DNA of 62,253 nucleotides from Lachnospiraceae bacterium AM93-12TA (GCA_027698105.1 JAQERH010000017.1:1-62253), one strand, 5' to 3'; shown: positions 52,611 through 62,038, counted from the stretch's first letter. A program made the numbers and translations. The notes: generated by a model from the letters alone, not told the origin.

Positions 52611-53662
52611 GCAGTACAGTGACAGAGTATCCCTTTGAGACAGCGCCAACCTGGCAGGAGCTTCTGGATGCAGGTGCAGCCAGGCTTTCAGAGGTTGGAG
52701 TTTCAGAGGCTGGACTGGATGCCTGGTATCTGCTTTCTGACAGTTTTTCCATAGACCGGGTTCATTTTCTGATGGACAGAAACAGAACTGTGCATCCGGG
52801 AACCCTTGAAAAGGGATGGGCAGTCTTTGCGGAGCGCATTGAACGGAGAGCTTCGAGAGTTCCTCTGCAGCAGATTTTAGGCTGCCAGGAATTTATGGGA
52901 CTTTCTTTTCAGATCAATGATCAGGTACTGATTCCCAGACAGGATACAGAGACCCTGGTGGAAGAGATTTTAAAGGACTGCCAGGATAGAAATATAGAGA
53001 TTCTTGACATGTGTACCGGAAGCGGGTGCATCGGGCTGAGCCTGGCTGTCCTTGGAAGGTACAGAAGTGTTTCGGCGGCAGATATTTCAGAAGGAGCCTT
53101 AAAGGTGGCTTTGAAGAATGCCAGAAGCCTTTTTATGATACAGAAAAACGTAATTCGATCCCAGTCGAAAAAAGTGTCGGAGACGCCCTGGAGGATGGAA
53201 CTGTCTGTCTGGACGGGGGAGGAGCAGAAAGGCCGTAATGGGGGTTCTCTGTTGGGAAACAGACCGGGAACAGGACACCCTCTGGAGGTGGAGGAACGCC
53301 GTTTCACTCTGTTTCAGAGCGATCTGTTCTCAGAGGATGACGGACGCCTTTATGATGTGATTGCATCGAACCCTCCCTATATCCCATCGGCTGTTGTGGA
53401 TGGTCTGGAGCCGGAAGTGCGGGATCATGAGCCGAGGCTGGCTCTCGACGGCCTGGAAGACGGCCTGCATTTTTACAGGCAGCTGGCAGAAGAGTGCAGG
53501 AAGCATTTAAGGCCGGGAGGGCGGATTTACTTTGAAATTGGCCATGACCAGGGAACTGCTGTGACAGCGATGCTTGAGGAGAAGGGTTACAGGAATATCC
53601 AGATAATAAAGGATGCGCCGGGGCTTGACCGGGTAGTGAAGGCAGAAACTGCGAAAGATTAA
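52607..53662 (+). CDS. prmC: Release factor glutamine methyltransferase PrmC, with insertion
   Basis: Methylates the Gln of the GGQ motif of release factors; prfA is the next gene. SAM site [19 protein letters not shown] and catalytic IASNPPYIP (residues 254-260) are intact. The protein has 351 aa against about 280 in most PrmC. The excess is a polar insertion at about residues 177-231, between the SAM-binding helix after ALKNAR and [12 protein letters not shown] overlaps the DUF1385 stop. Confidence 0.92.
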   Translation: MSSTVTEYPFETAPTWQELLDAGAARLSEVGVSEAGLDAWYLLSDSFSIDRVHFLMDRNRTVHPGTLEKGWAVFAERIERRASRVPLQQILGCQEFMGLSFQINDQVLIPRQDTETLVEEILKDCQDRNIEILDMCTGSGCIGLSLAVLGRYRSVSAADISEGALKVALKNARSLFMIQKNVIRSQSKKVSETPWRMELSVWTGEEQKGRNGGSLLGNRPGTGHPLEVEERRFTLFQSDLFSEDDGRLYDVIASNPPYIPSAVVDGLEPEVRDHEPRLALDGLEDGLHFYRQLAEECRKHLRPGGRIYFEIGHDQGTAVTAMLEEKGYRNIQIIKDAPGLDRVVKAETAKD

Positions 53663-53690
53663 AGAAGGAATAATAAAACAGGAGGTTGCC

Positions 53691-54767
53691 ATGTTTGATC
53701 GTTTAGATGATTTGCTGATCCGATATGAGGAGCTGATGGAAGAGCTCAACAATCCTTATGTGGTTGAGGATCAGAAGAAATTCAGAAAACTTATGAAGGA
53801 GCAGGCGGATCTGGCTCCGATTGTAGAGGCATATAAGAATTACAAGCAGGCTCACCAGGATGTGGCGGACAGCGTTGCTCTCTTAGAGGAGGAGTCTGAC
53901 GAGGAGATGAGAGAGTTAGCCAAGGAAGAACTGGCTGACGCTAAGAAGAGAATTGAGGAGCTGGAGCAGGAGCTTAAAATTCTTCTGCTTCCCAAAGACC
54001 CGAATGATGACAAGAATGTTATGGTGGAAATCCGTGCAGGAGCAGGCGGAGACGAGGCAGCTCTGTTTGCCTCTGAGCTGTACCGTATGTATGTGCGCTA
54101 TGCAGAGCGTCAGCGCTGGAAAACAGAGATTGTCAGCCTGAATGAGAATGGAATCGGAGGTTTTAAAGAGGTCGTGTTCATGGTAACTGGCCAGGGTGCG
54201 TATTCTAAGCTCAAGTACGAGAGCGGCGTACACCGTGTACAGCGTGTGCCGGAGACAGAGTCCGGCGGACGTATTCATACTTCCACAGCTACCGTAGCCG
54301 TAATGCCGGAGGCAGAGGACGTGGATATCGAGATTGATATGAATGACTGCCGTATTGATGTTATGCGTGCATCTGGAAACGGTGGACAGTGTGTCAATAC
54401 AACAGACTCTGCAGTGCGTCTGACCCATATGCCTACAGGCATCGTGATCTACAGCCAGACAGAGAAGTCACAGCTTCAGAACAAGGAAAAGGCCTTCCGT
54501 CTTCTGCGTTCCAAGCTGTATGATTTAGAGCTTGAGAGACGCCAGAATGAGGAATCCGAGGCCAGAAGAAGCCAGATCGGAACAGGAGACCGCTCTGAGA
54601 AGATTCGTACTTACAACTTCCCTCAGGGCCGCGTAACAGAGCACAGAATTAAGCTGACACTCTACAAGATCGATTCCGTTATGGATGGAGATTTAGATGA
54701 GCTGATAGACAGCCTGATTGCAGCAGATCAGGCGGCTAAGCTGGCGAAGCTGAATGAGGAAATGTAA
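53691..54767 (+). CDS. prfA: Peptide chain release factor 1
   Basis: Reads UAA and UAG stop codons. The peptidyl-hydrolysis loop is [36 protein letters not shown] and the specificity-loop region are typical RF1. 358 aa. ATG follows ACAGGAGGTTGCC, 28 nt after prmC. Confidence 0.96.
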   Translation: MFDRLDDLLIRYEELMEELNNPYVVEDQKKFRKLMKEQADLAPIVEAYKNYKQAHQDVADSVALLEEESDEEMRELAKEELADAKKRIEELEQELKILLLPKDPNDDKNVMVEIRAGAGGDEAALFASELYRMYVRYAERQRWKTEIVSLNENGIGGFKEVVFMVTGQGAYSKLKYESGVHRVQRVPETESGGRIHTSTATVAVMPEAEDVDIEIDMNDCRIDVMRASGNGGQCVNTTDSAVRLTHMPTGIVIYSQTEKSQLQNKEKAFRLLRSKLYDLELERRQNEESEARRSQIGTGDRSEKIRTYNFPQGRVTEHRIKLTLYKIDSVMDGDLDELIDSLIAADQAAKLAKLNEEM

Positions 54768-54778
54768 ATAATGGCAGT

Positions 54779-54808
54779 AAAAAAAGCAGGGTTTCCTGCT
54801 TTTTTTAC
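54779..54808. terminator. Intrinsic terminator after prfA
   Basis: AAAAAAAGCAGG pairs with CCTGCTTTTTTT around GTTT; symmetrical A/T tracts, so it could work in both directions. Confidence 0.88.
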
Positions 54809-54851
54809 TATATGAATATGAGAAGTGCACTGCTCTGTCTTTCTGTTCCGG

Positions 54852-54881
54852 TTGACATACCGGCATTCAGAATAGTAAGAT
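54852..54881 (+). promoter_or_regulatory. Putative promoter of the tsaE-tsaB-rimI genes
   Basis: TTGACA (54852-54857), 18 nt, TAAGAT (54876-54881). Confidence 0.6.
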
Positions 54882-54911
54882 AAAATACAGAAACAGGAAA
54901 GGAATCTGATT

Positions 54912-55343
54912 ATGAAAATCATTGAAACATACAGCCCGGAAGAAACCTTTCAGGCAGGAAAGCAGCTGGGGGAGCAGGCGGAGAGAGGGCAGGTTTACTG
55001 TTTGAATGGAGATCTCGGCGTGGGAAAGACAGTGTTTACCCAGGGTTTTGCTAAAGGACTGGGGATTCAGGGAGATGTAAACAGCCCGACATTCACGATT
55101 ATCCAGCAGTATGAGGAGGGGCGCCTTCCGCTTTATCATTTTGATGTCTACCGGATTGGGGATATCAGCGAAATGGATGAGATAGGGTACGAAGATTGTT
55201 TTTATGGAGAAGGTGTATGTCTGATCGAATGGGCGTCCCTGGTGGAGGAGATTATTCCGGAAACTGCCATTGAAATCAGGATTGAGAAGGATCTGGAACG
55301 GGGATTTGATTACCGGAAAATAACGGTGGAGGAAAAAAGATGA
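54912..55343 (+). CDS. tsaE: tRNA threonylcarbamoyladenosine biosynthesis ATPase TsaE
   Basis: Part of the TsaBDE complex for t6A37 of tRNAs. P-loop GDLGVGKTVFTQGFAKGLG; NSPTFTIIQQYEEG and FDVYRIGD are family blocks. 143 aa. The stop overlaps the tsaB start by 4 nt. Confidence 0.95.
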   Translation: MKIIETYSPEETFQAGKQLGEQAERGQVYCLNGDLGVGKTVFTQGFAKGLGIQGDVNSPTFTIIQQYEEGRLPLYHFDVYRIGDISEMDEIGYEDCFYGEGVCLIEWASLVEEIIPETAIEIRIEKDLERGFDYRKITVEEKR

Positions 55344-56092
55344 GAGTATTAGGAATTGAAAGTTCGTCTCTGGTGGCCTCTGTGGCCATTGTGACAGATG
55401 GAATTTTAACAGCAGAATATACAGTAAACTTAAAGAAAACCCATTCTCAGACTCTGCTTCCTATGATTGATGAAGTAATTCGTATGCTGGAAATTGAGCT
55501 GGAGAGCATTGACGCTATCGCTGTATCAGGCGGGCCTGGTTCATTTACAGGTCTGCGTATTGGCTCCGCTACAGCCAAGGGACTGGGCCTTGCCATGAAA
55601 AAACCGCTGATTCACGTTCCTACTGTGGATGCCATGGCCTACAATCTCTATGGAACAGATGCCCTGATCTGTCCGATTATGGACGCCAGAAGAAATCAGG
55701 TTTATACTGGCCTTTATCATTTCCGGGATGGATTTGAGATTGTAAAGGAGCAGCAGCCGGCAGATATTAAAGAACTGGTGGAGGAATTAAATCAGCGGGG
55801 AGAGCGTGTGATTTTCTTGGGTGACGGAGTGCCTCCTTACCAGGCTGTGATTGAGGAACTGACAGAGGTTCCGTACAGCTTTGCGCCTGCTCATGTAAAT
55901 CGCCAGAGAGGCGCTTCTGTGGCAGCTCTGGGCTGCGTTTATCTGGCGGAGGGAAAGACAGAAACAGCCATGGACCATAAGCCGGATTATTTGAGAAAAT
56001 CCCAGGCGGAGAGAGAACGGGAACTGGCAGAGCGCCAGGGAGAGCTGGATAAGCTGGCGGCTGGTATTCAGGTAGTGGAAAAACAGGTATAG
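55340..56092 (+). CDS. tsaB: tRNA threonylcarbamoyladenosine biosynthesis protein TsaB
   Basis: Pseudo-ASKHA partner of TsaD. VLGIESSSLVASVAI and SGGPGSFTGLRIGSATAKGLG are diagnostic. 250 aa, including a C-terminal Glu/Arg-rich extension. Coupled to tsaE; rimI follows. Confidence 0.95.
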   Translation: MRVLGIESSSLVASVAIVTDGILTAEYTVNLKKTHSQTLLPMIDEVIRMLEIELESIDAIAVSGGPGSFTGLRIGSATAKGLGLAMKKPLIHVPTVDAMAYNLYGTDALICPIMDARRNQVYTGLYHFRDGFEIVKEQQPADIKELVEELNQRGERVIFLGDGVPPYQAVIEELTEVPYSFAPAHVNRQRGASVAALGCVYLAEGKTETAMDHKPDYLRKSQAERERELAERQGELDKLAAGIQVVEKQV

Positions 56093-56158
56093 GTAAAGCG
56101 GAAATACGAATAACAGGCAGAACTGGATATAGGGACAAGAAGACGGGGAACAACGAAT

Positions 56159-56659
56159 ATGAGAATGACAGAAGCAGAAATTCGTCTGAGACCCATGGAA
56201 GAAAGAGATCTGACAGGGGTGTCAGAACTGGAACGGTTAAGCTTTTCAGTACCCTGGTCAGAAACAGTTTTAAGAGAAAGTCTGGAGAGCAGACTGGACG
56301 TTCTGTGGGTTCTGGAACAGGAAGAGGAAAGCTGCAGCTTGAAGAATGAGGGAGAACACGGGACTGGGAATCTGGTTGGATACTGTAATCTGCGGATTAT
56401 TGCCGGAGAGGGAGAATTGATGCGGATTGCAGTTCATCCTGAACTTCGCGGCAGGGGACTTTCCAGGAAACTGATGGACAGCCTGTCGGAAACTGCCAGA
56501 GAGCAGGGGGTAAAAGCAGTTACACTGGAAGTGAGAACATCTAACCGTGCGGCTATAGAACTTTATAAATCCTATGGTTTCAGGGAGGAAGCAGTCAGAA
56601 AAAATTATTATGAAAATCCGGTTGAAGATGCTCTTATCATGTGGCTCTACTGCTCTTGA
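56159..56659 (+). CDS. rimI: Ribosomal-protein-alanine N-acetyltransferase RimI-like
   Basis: A 166-aa GNAT in the RimI position after tsaB. Family blocks: LERLSFSVPWSETVLRESL, acetyl-CoA loop VHPELRGRGLSRKLMD, LEVRTSNRAAIELYKSYGF. It acetylates the N-terminal Ala of S18 in E. coli. A 15-residue insertion (EEESCSLKNEGEHGT) precedes strand 4. The ATG has only a weak ribosome site; ATG 56165 is also possible. Confidence 0.9.
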   Translation: MRMTEAEIRLRPMEERDLTGVSELERLSFSVPWSETVLRESLESRLDVLWVLEQEEESCSLKNEGEHGTGNLVGYCNLRIIAGEGELMRIAVHPELRGRGLSRKLMDSLSETAREQGVKAVTLEVRTSNRAAIELYKSYGFREEAVRKNYYENPVEDALIMWLYCS

Positions 56660-56702
56660 AGAAATTACCACTTAAAAAAGGCATAAGAACGATTATAATT
56701 TA

Positions 56703-56735
56703 GGGGTATCCGCTGCGGATGCCCCGTTTTTCGTT
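56703..56735 (+). terminator. Intrinsic terminator after rimI
   Basis: GGGGTATCC pairs with GGATGCCCC around CGCTGC, followed by TTTTTCGTTTT. Confidence 0.85.
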
Positions 56736-56817
56736 TTGCGGGAAAGATTGTCCTGCGAAATAAAAAAAGCACCGCCTGGCAGGAAAGTATTTGGCAATAG
56801 AAGAAAGGTGAGGGAAC

Positions 56818-57060
56818 ATGAAAAAATACAAAAGCAATGGAGAACTGGAATCCGTGTGCTGCAACTGGTGCGGGAAACGTCTGATTGTAAAGAATGGGAT
56901 CCTGCGGGAAGGAAGCGCTCATTTTGAGCTTACCTGGGATTATTTTTCAGAAAAAGATGGAGAGATTCACAGTTTTGATCTCTGCGAGTCGTGTTATGAC
57001 GAGCTGATTAACCAATTTAAAATTGCTGTACAGGTGAAAGAGCAGACGGAACTTTTATAG
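56818..57060 (+). CDS. Small zinc-finger-like protein of unknown function
   Basis: An 80-aa protein with two CxxC pairs, CCNWCGKRL near residue 15 and CESCYDEL near residue 60, spaced like a treble-clef or rubredoxin-type zinc site. I do not recognise the family. ATG follows AAGGTGAGGGAAC. Confidence 0.7.
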   Translation: MKKYKSNGELESVCCNWCGKRLIVKNGILREGSAHFELTWDYFSEKDGEIHSFDLCESCYDELINQFKIAVQVKEQTELL

Positions 57061-57156
57061 AATCTGAGCTGCAGGATAGAAAAAAAATTTTCTTTGTGAT
57101 ATGATAAATAAGAAGGAACTGTAGGATGAAACTACTGCCGGATAGGAGGATCTGGG

Positions 57157-57489
57157 ATGATTATTGAACACAATCCAAAGGAGCTTGCAGCGATGGCGGA
57201 ATTTCATAAGGGAAACCGGGCAGAAGGACTTAGACTGCAGGAGGAGTTTGCATCTGAATTCAGAGAGGAGTACAAGGATAAAGATCACTGTCCCTGTAAA
57301 AAGGCCTGCCGTTACCATGGGAATTGTAAGGAATGTGTAGCGATCCACAGAGCGCATCAGGAGCACGTACCAAACTGCATGCGTCCTGTTTTGAATCAGA
57401 AAATCAAGCTTCTGTCTGAGCTGACAGAACATACGATTGCAGGTGAGATAGAAATGCCAAAGGAAATTCTGCGGAAGGAATTTCAGTAG
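57157..57489 (+). CDS. Small Cys-rich protein of unknown function
   Basis: A 110-aa protein whose middle reads HCPCKKACRYHGNCKECVAIHR, then HVPNCMRP: six cysteines in about 35 residues, suggesting a metal or cluster site. Small proteins with this CxCKxxCxxHGxCxxC pattern are common in clostridia and often misnamed; the role is unknown. ATG follows GGAGGATCTGGG. Confidence 0.75.
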   Translation: MIIEHNPKELAAMAEFHKGNRAEGLRLQEEFASEFREEYKDKDHCPCKKACRYHGNCKECVAIHRAHQEHVPNCMRPVLNQKIKLLSELTEHTIAGEIEMPKEILRKEFQ

Positions 57490-57560
57490 TAAAACCAGCC
57501 GATGATGCCGGAACAGCCTGCAAAATAAAACCAGGCGATATGATTTTGGAAATCAGGCGG

Positions 57561-57596
57561 AGAATCCTGTACGGCAGGGTTCTTCGTTCTTTTTCA
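57561..57596 (+). terminator. Intrinsic terminator after the Cys-rich gene
   Basis: AGAATCCTG pairs with CAGGGTTCT around TACGG, followed by TCGTTCTTTTTC. Confidence 0.7.
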
Positions 57597-57673
57597 CTTT
57601 ATTTAGGAAAGTTTATTCCGTATAAAATCAAAACTGCAGAACCAAAAAAGAAAACAGAGAGGAATTTTTTTAT

Positions 57674-58585
57674 ATGTTAGATGTTTGTCTGTTAGGTACA
57701 GGAGGAATGATGCCTCTTCCTTACCGGTGGCTCACATCCCTGATGACGCGGTGTGATGGAAGCAATCTTCTGATTGACTGCGGAGAGGGGACTCAGGTAG
57801 CCCTGAAGGAGAAGGGGTGGAGCCCAAAACCCATTGATATTATCTGCTTTACTCACTATCACGCAGATCATATCAGCGGTCTTCCGGGCCTTCTTCTGAC
57901 CATGGGAAACGCAGAGCGGACAGAGCCGGTTACCATGATAGGACCCAGAGGACTGGAGCGGGTAGTAGGTGCGCTTAGAACCATTGCTCCGGAACTGCCG
58001 TTTGAACTTCGGTTTATTGAGCTGACAGAACCGAGAGAGCAGCTCCAGATAGGGCCATACGTAATAGACGCTTACCGTGTCAACCACAATGTAGTCTGCT
58101 ACGGCTACGCGGTGTCTATTCCCAGAAAAGGGAAATTTGATGTGGACAGGGCCAGGGAACAGGAGATTCCCCAGCGCTTCTGGAACCGTCTTCAGAAGGG
58201 AGAGACTATTGAAGAGGAGGGACGTCTTTTTACGCCGGATATGGTTCTTGGACCAGCCAGAAGAGGGATTAAGGTAGTTTACTGTACAGATACCAGACCG
58301 GTCCCGGTGATTGCAGAGTATGCAAAGGAAGCGGATTTATTTATCTGCGAGGGAATGTATGGAGAGGACGGCAAGGAGGCCAAGGCCAGAGAATACAAGC
58401 ATATGACATTCCAGGAGGCGGCAGGACTGGCTAAGGAGGCCCAGCCTAAGGAAATGTGGCTGACACATTACAGTCCGTCTTTGACAAGGCCGGATGAATA
58501 CGTGGATAAGGCGAGAGCGATTTTTGCCCGCAGTAAGGCGGCCAGGGACGGCTGGAGCGCAGAACTGGGATTTGACGAAGATTAG
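57674..58585 (+). CDS. rnz: Ribonuclease Z
   Basis: Metallo-beta-lactamase-fold tRNA 3' endonuclease. The zinc motif is FTHYHADHISGLPGLL; later ligands are in VNHNVVCYGYAV, VVYCTDTRPV and LTHYSPS. 303 aa, the short RNase Z form. As the tRNAs here lack encoded CCA, RNase Z cutting followed by CCA addition (cca at 25799) is expected. tsaD follows after 20 nt. Confidence 0.93.
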   Translation: MLDVCLLGTGGMMPLPYRWLTSLMTRCDGSNLLIDCGEGTQVALKEKGWSPKPIDIICFTHYHADHISGLPGLLLTMGNAERTEPVTMIGPRGLERVVGALRTIAPELPFELRFIELTEPREQLQIGPYVIDAYRVNHNVVCYGYAVSIPRKGKFDVDRAREQEIPQRFWNRLQKGETIEEEGRLFTPDMVLGPARRGIKVVYCTDTRPVPVIAEYAKEADLFICEGMYGEDGKEAKAREYKHMTFQEAAGLAKEAQPKEMWLTHYSPSLTRPDEYVDKARAIFARSKAARDGWSAELGFDED

Positions 58586-58605
58586 CAATTAGGAGAGAAT
58601 GAAAG

Positions 58606-59643
58606 ATGAACGGACAAGAGATAAACGAAGATGTTTTGATTCTGGCCATAGAGAGCTCCTGCGATGAGACGGCTGCCTCCGTGGTGAAGAATGGAAGAGA
58701 GGTGCTTTCCAATGTGATTTCTTCCCAGATTGATCTCCACACTCTTTATGGAGGAGTGGTTCCGGAGATTGCTTCAAGAAAGCATATTGAAAAGATTAAC
58801 CAGGTGATTGAAAGCGCTCTCACAGAGGCCAATGTGTCTCTGGAAGACATTACAGCTATAGCAGTCACCTACGGGCCAGGTCTTGTAGGCGCTCTTTTAG
58901 TCGGCGTGGCAGAGGCAAAGGCATTAGCCTATGCGGCTAAGAAACCGTTAGTGGGAGTTCACCACATTGAAGGACATGTTTCTGCTAATTTTATTGAAAA
59001 TCCAGATTTGGAACCGCCTTTTGTCTGCCTGATTGTGTCAGGGGGGCATACTCATCTGGTCATTGTGAAAGATTATGGAGAGTTTGAAATTATCGGACAT
59101 ACCAGAGACGATGCGGCAGGTGAGGCTTTTGACAAAGTGGCCAGAGCCGTAGGGTTAGGATATCCGGGCGGTCCCAAGGTGGATAAGGCGGCAAAAGAGG
59201 GAAATCCCCATGCCATTGAATTTCCGCGTGCCAAGGTAGGAGATAATCCCTATGATTTCAGCTTCAGCGGCTTAAAATCAGCAGTATTAAACTACATTAA
59301 TCATGCCAGAATGACAGGAGAAGAAATTAATGTTCCGGATCTGGCTGCTTCTTTCCAGAATGCAGTGGTAGAGTCCCTGGTATCCAGAGCTATTATGGCA
59401 GCGAAGGAATACGGATATGACAAACTGGCGATTGCCGGAGGAGTGGCTTCTAATTCAGCTCTCCGGGAGGGAATGCGGGCTGCCTGCGAAAAGGAGGGAA
59501 TCCGCTTTTATCATCCATCGCCGATTTACTGCACCGATAACGCGGCTATGATCGGAACCGCAGCTTACTATGAATATAAGAAAGGTGCCCGGTCTGGATG
59601 GGATTTAAATGCAGTCCCGAACTTAAAGCTGGGGGAGCGGTAG
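58606..59643 (+). CDS. tsaD: tRNA N6-adenosine threonylcarbamoyltransferase TsaD
   Basis: Catalytic subunit for t6A37. [14 protein letters not shown], the metal ligands in [24 protein letters not shown] and [14 protein letters not shown] are intact. 345 aa. ATG 58606 follows TAGGAGAGAATGAA. It is 2.5 kb from tsaE-tsaB, so all three t6A genes are in this region. Confidence 0.95.
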   Translation: MNGQEINEDVLILAIESSCDETAASVVKNGREVLSNVISSQIDLHTLYGGVVPEIASRKHIEKINQVIESALTEANVSLEDITAIAVTYGPGLVGALLVGVAEAKALAYAAKKPLVGVHHIEGHVSANFIENPDLEPPFVCLIVSGGHTHLVIVKDYGEFEIIGHTRDDAAGEAFDKVARAVGLGYPGGPKVDKAAKEGNPHAIEFPRAKVGDNPYDFSFSGLKSAVLNYINHARMTGEEINVPDLAASFQNAVVESLVSRAIMAAKEYGYDKLAIAGGVASNSALREGMRAACEKEGIRFYHPSPIYCTDNAAMIGTAAYYEYKKGARSGWDLNAVPNLKLGER

Positions 59644-59667
59644 GGATTTAAGAAAGGGAGTGACGCC

Positions 59668-60399
59668 ATGACGAAACAGGTTTCCGCGATTGTTCTGGCA
59701 GCAGGACAGGGAAAACGGATGGGAAGCAGAATTCAAAAGCAGTTTTTGGATCTGGGCGGTTATCCAGTTCTTTATTACAGTCTGAAAACCTTTGAGGAAA
59801 GCCAGGTATCTCAAGTCATCCTTGTCACTGGAGAACAGGAAATCGAATTCTGCAGGCGGGAAATTGTAGAACGATATGGATTCTCCAAGGTCAAGGCGGT
59901 GGTCGCAGGAGGAGCAGAGCGCTATCACTCTGTCTACCAGGGGTTGAAGCAGGTGTCGGCCTCTTCTGACATTGTGCTGATCCATGATGGGGCGCGCCCG
60001 TTTGTAGATACAGATATGATAGACAGAACGATCCGGGCAGCAGAGGAGTTTCAGGCCTGCGCTGCCGGTATGCTGTCTAAAGATACGGTAAAAATTGCAG
60101 ATGAAAACGGCTTTGCGGCTTCTACACCGGAACGCTCCAGAGTGTGGATGGTGCAGACACCCCAGGCGTTTTCCAGAGCATTAATCTGGAAAGCCTACCA
60201 GGCTATGATGGAGGATGAGTCACTGCAGCAGGGAGTGACAGATGACGCTATGGTTGTAGAGCGGCTGACCGGGGTACCGGTGCGGCTGGTAGAAGGTTCC
60301 TATGAAAATATGAAGGTGACAACACCGGAGGATATGGAGGTGGCTGCAGCCATCTTAAAACGCCGGGGTGGCAGAACGCTTTCTGAAACAGAGGGTTAG
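59668..60399 (+). CDS. ispD: 2-C-methyl-D-erythritol 4-phosphate cytidylyltransferase IspD
   Basis: Third step of the MEP isoprenoid pathway. The CTP loop is IVLAAGQGKRMGS; VLIHDGARPFVD and VQTPQAFSRALI are family blocks. 243 aa. ATG follows AAAGGGAGTGACGCC. The HydE-like frame begins about 24 nt after its stop. Confidence 0.94.
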   Translation: MTKQVSAIVLAAGQGKRMGSRIQKQFLDLGGYPVLYYSLKTFEESQVSQVILVTGEQEIEFCRREIVERYGFSKVKAVVAGGAERYHSVYQGLKQVSASSDIVLIHDGARPFVDTDMIDRTIRAAEEFQACAAGMLSKDTVKIADENGFAASTPERSRVWMVQTPQAFSRALIWKAYQAMMEDESLQQGVTDDAMVVERLTGVPVRLVEGSYENMKVTTPEDMEVAAAILKRRGGRTLSETEG

Positions 60400-60423
60400 A
60401 AGGTCTGAAAGGGGGCGGGGACA

Positions 60424-61527
60424 ATCGAAAGAATAGAAAAAAAGAACCAGCAGAAAAAAACAGGCAGGCCAGAATATCCGGAACAGGCGTTTTCTGCCTG
60501 TTTCAGCCGGGAACAGGAGGAAACCTGCTGTCAGCTGATTGCAGGACTGGCCCGCAAAGAGGGTTTAACCGGAGAGGAATGGAAGATTCTCCTTTCGGTA
60601 AGAACAGAGAGGACGGCTGCGCTCTTATTTCGGACAGCCAGGCGAATCAGAGAACATTTTTACGGAAAAAGAGTGTTTTTGAGAGGTCTGGTTGAGCCTG
60701 ACATTTTTTCTGGGACAGGAAATCTTTGGGAAAGCCCTGGGTATCTGACGGAACAGACGCTTCATTCAGCCTGCCAGGAAGGGTATCAGGCAGGTTTTCG
60801 CAGCTTTGTACTTCAGGTGCATCCAGAGAAAAAGTGGGAAGCAGATACATTTCTGTCAGATTTTATAAAACAGATGAAGACAGTCTGCCCTGACTGCGCA
60901 GTGACTCTGGCAGCAGGAGAATACCCGGAGAAAATGGTCCGCATGTGTTCCGAGGCTGGAGCAGATCGATATCTGTTCCGTTCTGAAACTGCCGGACAGG
61001 GATGCGGCGGCTTGCTGTGCCTGACAGATTCGAAAAGAGAGCAGAGAAAAGCATATCTGCAATTTTTAAAGAAAGACGGATGGCAGACAGGAGTGAGGCT
61101 TACTGCCGGTTCGTTTATCTGCTGTCCGGAGCGTTTGGCGGAGGAGCTTATGTTTCTTCACAGTCTGCAGCCGGAAATCGTAGAGATCGTACCGTTTGTC
61201 CCTGACTGCAGTGCTGTATCAGCAGAGGAGAAGAGGGACGCCCTGGAAATGACGCTGTACCTTATGGGGGTTATGCGTCTTCTTTTGCCCCGCGTACTTC
61301 TTCCGGTTTCGGAACATCTGGAATCGGTCATTTCAGGTGGACGGGAACTGGGACTTTTATGCGGAGCGAATGTGCTGATTCAGAAGCTGCATTCGAGTCC
61401 TGGCGGTCATGGACAGCAGCCGGACAACAATATAGCAGAAGAAAAGATGAGGCTGCGCCATTCGGTGGAAGAAATTGGATATGAGATTGTGGCAGAACGG
61501 GGAGACTGCTATGGCTTTTTTACGTAG
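60424..61527 (+). CDS. HydE-like protein lacking the radical-SAM cysteine motif; non-AUG start
   Basis: The frame is open from 60409 and aligns along its length with HydE, the [FeFe]-hydrogenase maturase: helix bundle (CCQLIAGLARKEGLTGEEWKILLS), YGKRVFLRGLVE, FVLQ, VTLAAGEYPEKM, EAGADRYLFRSETA, IVPFVP and SGGRELGLLCGANV. Where HydE has CxxxCxxC after RGxIE, this reads PDIFSGTGNLW and is about nine residues shorter; no cysteines remain there. No ATG, GTG or TTG occurs in frame before GTG 60673, which is inside the homologous region. ATC 60424, 8 nt after AAAGGGGG, is the best placed start, giving 367 aa. It may be a non-catalytic relative or a decaying gene. Confidence 0.7.
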   Translation: MERIEKKNQQKKTGRPEYPEQAFSACFSREQEETCCQLIAGLARKEGLTGEEWKILLSVRTERTAALLFRTARRIREHFYGKRVFLRGLVEPDIFSGTGNLWESPGYLTEQTLHSACQEGYQAGFRSFVLQVHPEKKWEADTFLSDFIKQMKTVCPDCAVTLAAGEYPEKMVRMCSEAGADRYLFRSETAGQGCGGLLCLTDSKREQRKAYLQFLKKDGWQTGVRLTAGSFICCPERLAEELMFLHSLQPEIVEIVPFVPDCSAVSAEEKRDALEMTLYLMGVMRLLLPRVLLPVSEHLESVISGGRELGLLCGANVLIQKLHSSPGGHGQQPDNNIAEEKMRLRHSVEEIGYEIVAERGDCYGFFT

Positions 61528-61758
61528 AGAGCGTTACACTGACACTTCCGACAGGAAAATCATCATCTCTGGAGAGGATGTCTTGAGAAAAGCTGGGGCC
61601 ATTTAACTGAGTGAGCAGAGAATTCATATGCAGGAGAAGAACCTTCTGGATATGGATTTCTCTATTCAGTTATGGCAGGCAGAACGGTACAGAAAAAAGG
61701 GATGTTTTTGGCTTAGAAGCAAGAATTAGAAAAAACTAAAAAACTTTAAAAAAAACAG

Positions 61759-61787
61759 TTGACTTCTGTCGAAAACAGTGATAGAAT
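61759..61787 (+). promoter_or_regulatory. Upstream promoter P1 of the tRNA/rRNA unit
   Basis: TTGACT (61759-61764), 17 nt, TAGAAT (61782-61787), preceded by A-tracts like an UP element. Confidence 0.65.
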
Positions 61788-61909
61788 ACTTTTCGTTGCC
61801 GCCGAGAACGGCAGCTGAGAACAACAGAAACAGCCTGATATGGCGGCTTCAAAAAAGATTTTCTTTGAAGAGAAACGAAAAAGTTTCAAAAAGAAAAATA
61901 AAAAAGTTC

Positions 61910-61938
61910 TTGACAAATGAAAAACAGCGTGATATAAT
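61910..61938 (+). promoter_or_regulatory. Downstream promoter P2 of the tRNA/rRNA unit
   Basis: Full consensus TTGACA (61910-61915), 17 nt, TATAAT (61933-61938), with A-tracts upstream. The start would fall a few bases before the first tRNA. Confidence 0.85.
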
Positions 61939-61952
61939 AGCTGAGCACGTTT

Positions 61953-62038
61953 GGAGAGATATCGAAGTGGTCATAACGAGGCGGTCTTGAAAACCGTTTG
62001 TCCGCAAGGGCGCGTGGGTTCGAATCCCACTCTCTCCG
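61953..62038 (+). tRNA. tRNA-Ser (UGA)
   Basis: Acceptor GGAGAGA pairs with TCTCTCC, discriminator G. The anticodon loop CTTGAAA gives UGA. A long variable arm (TTTGTCCGCAAGGGCGCG region) marks a serine tRNA; the T arm is GTGGGTTCGAATCCCAC. No CCA is encoded. Confidence 0.96.

Larger units (their letters stand above)
61528..61952. other. Gene-free region before the tRNA genes
   Basis: No convincing gene between the HydE-like stop and the tRNAs. The first 230 nt hold nothing I recognise; the second half carries two promoters and an A-rich stretch. GCCGCCGAGAACGGC near 61799 can form a short hairpin at the predicted start of the upstream transcript. Confidence 0.5.

Noticed and set aside
60673..61527. 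HydE-like gene beginning at GTG 60673
   Set aside because: Clear HydE homology extends at least 45 codons upstream of this GTG, and it has no ribosome site.
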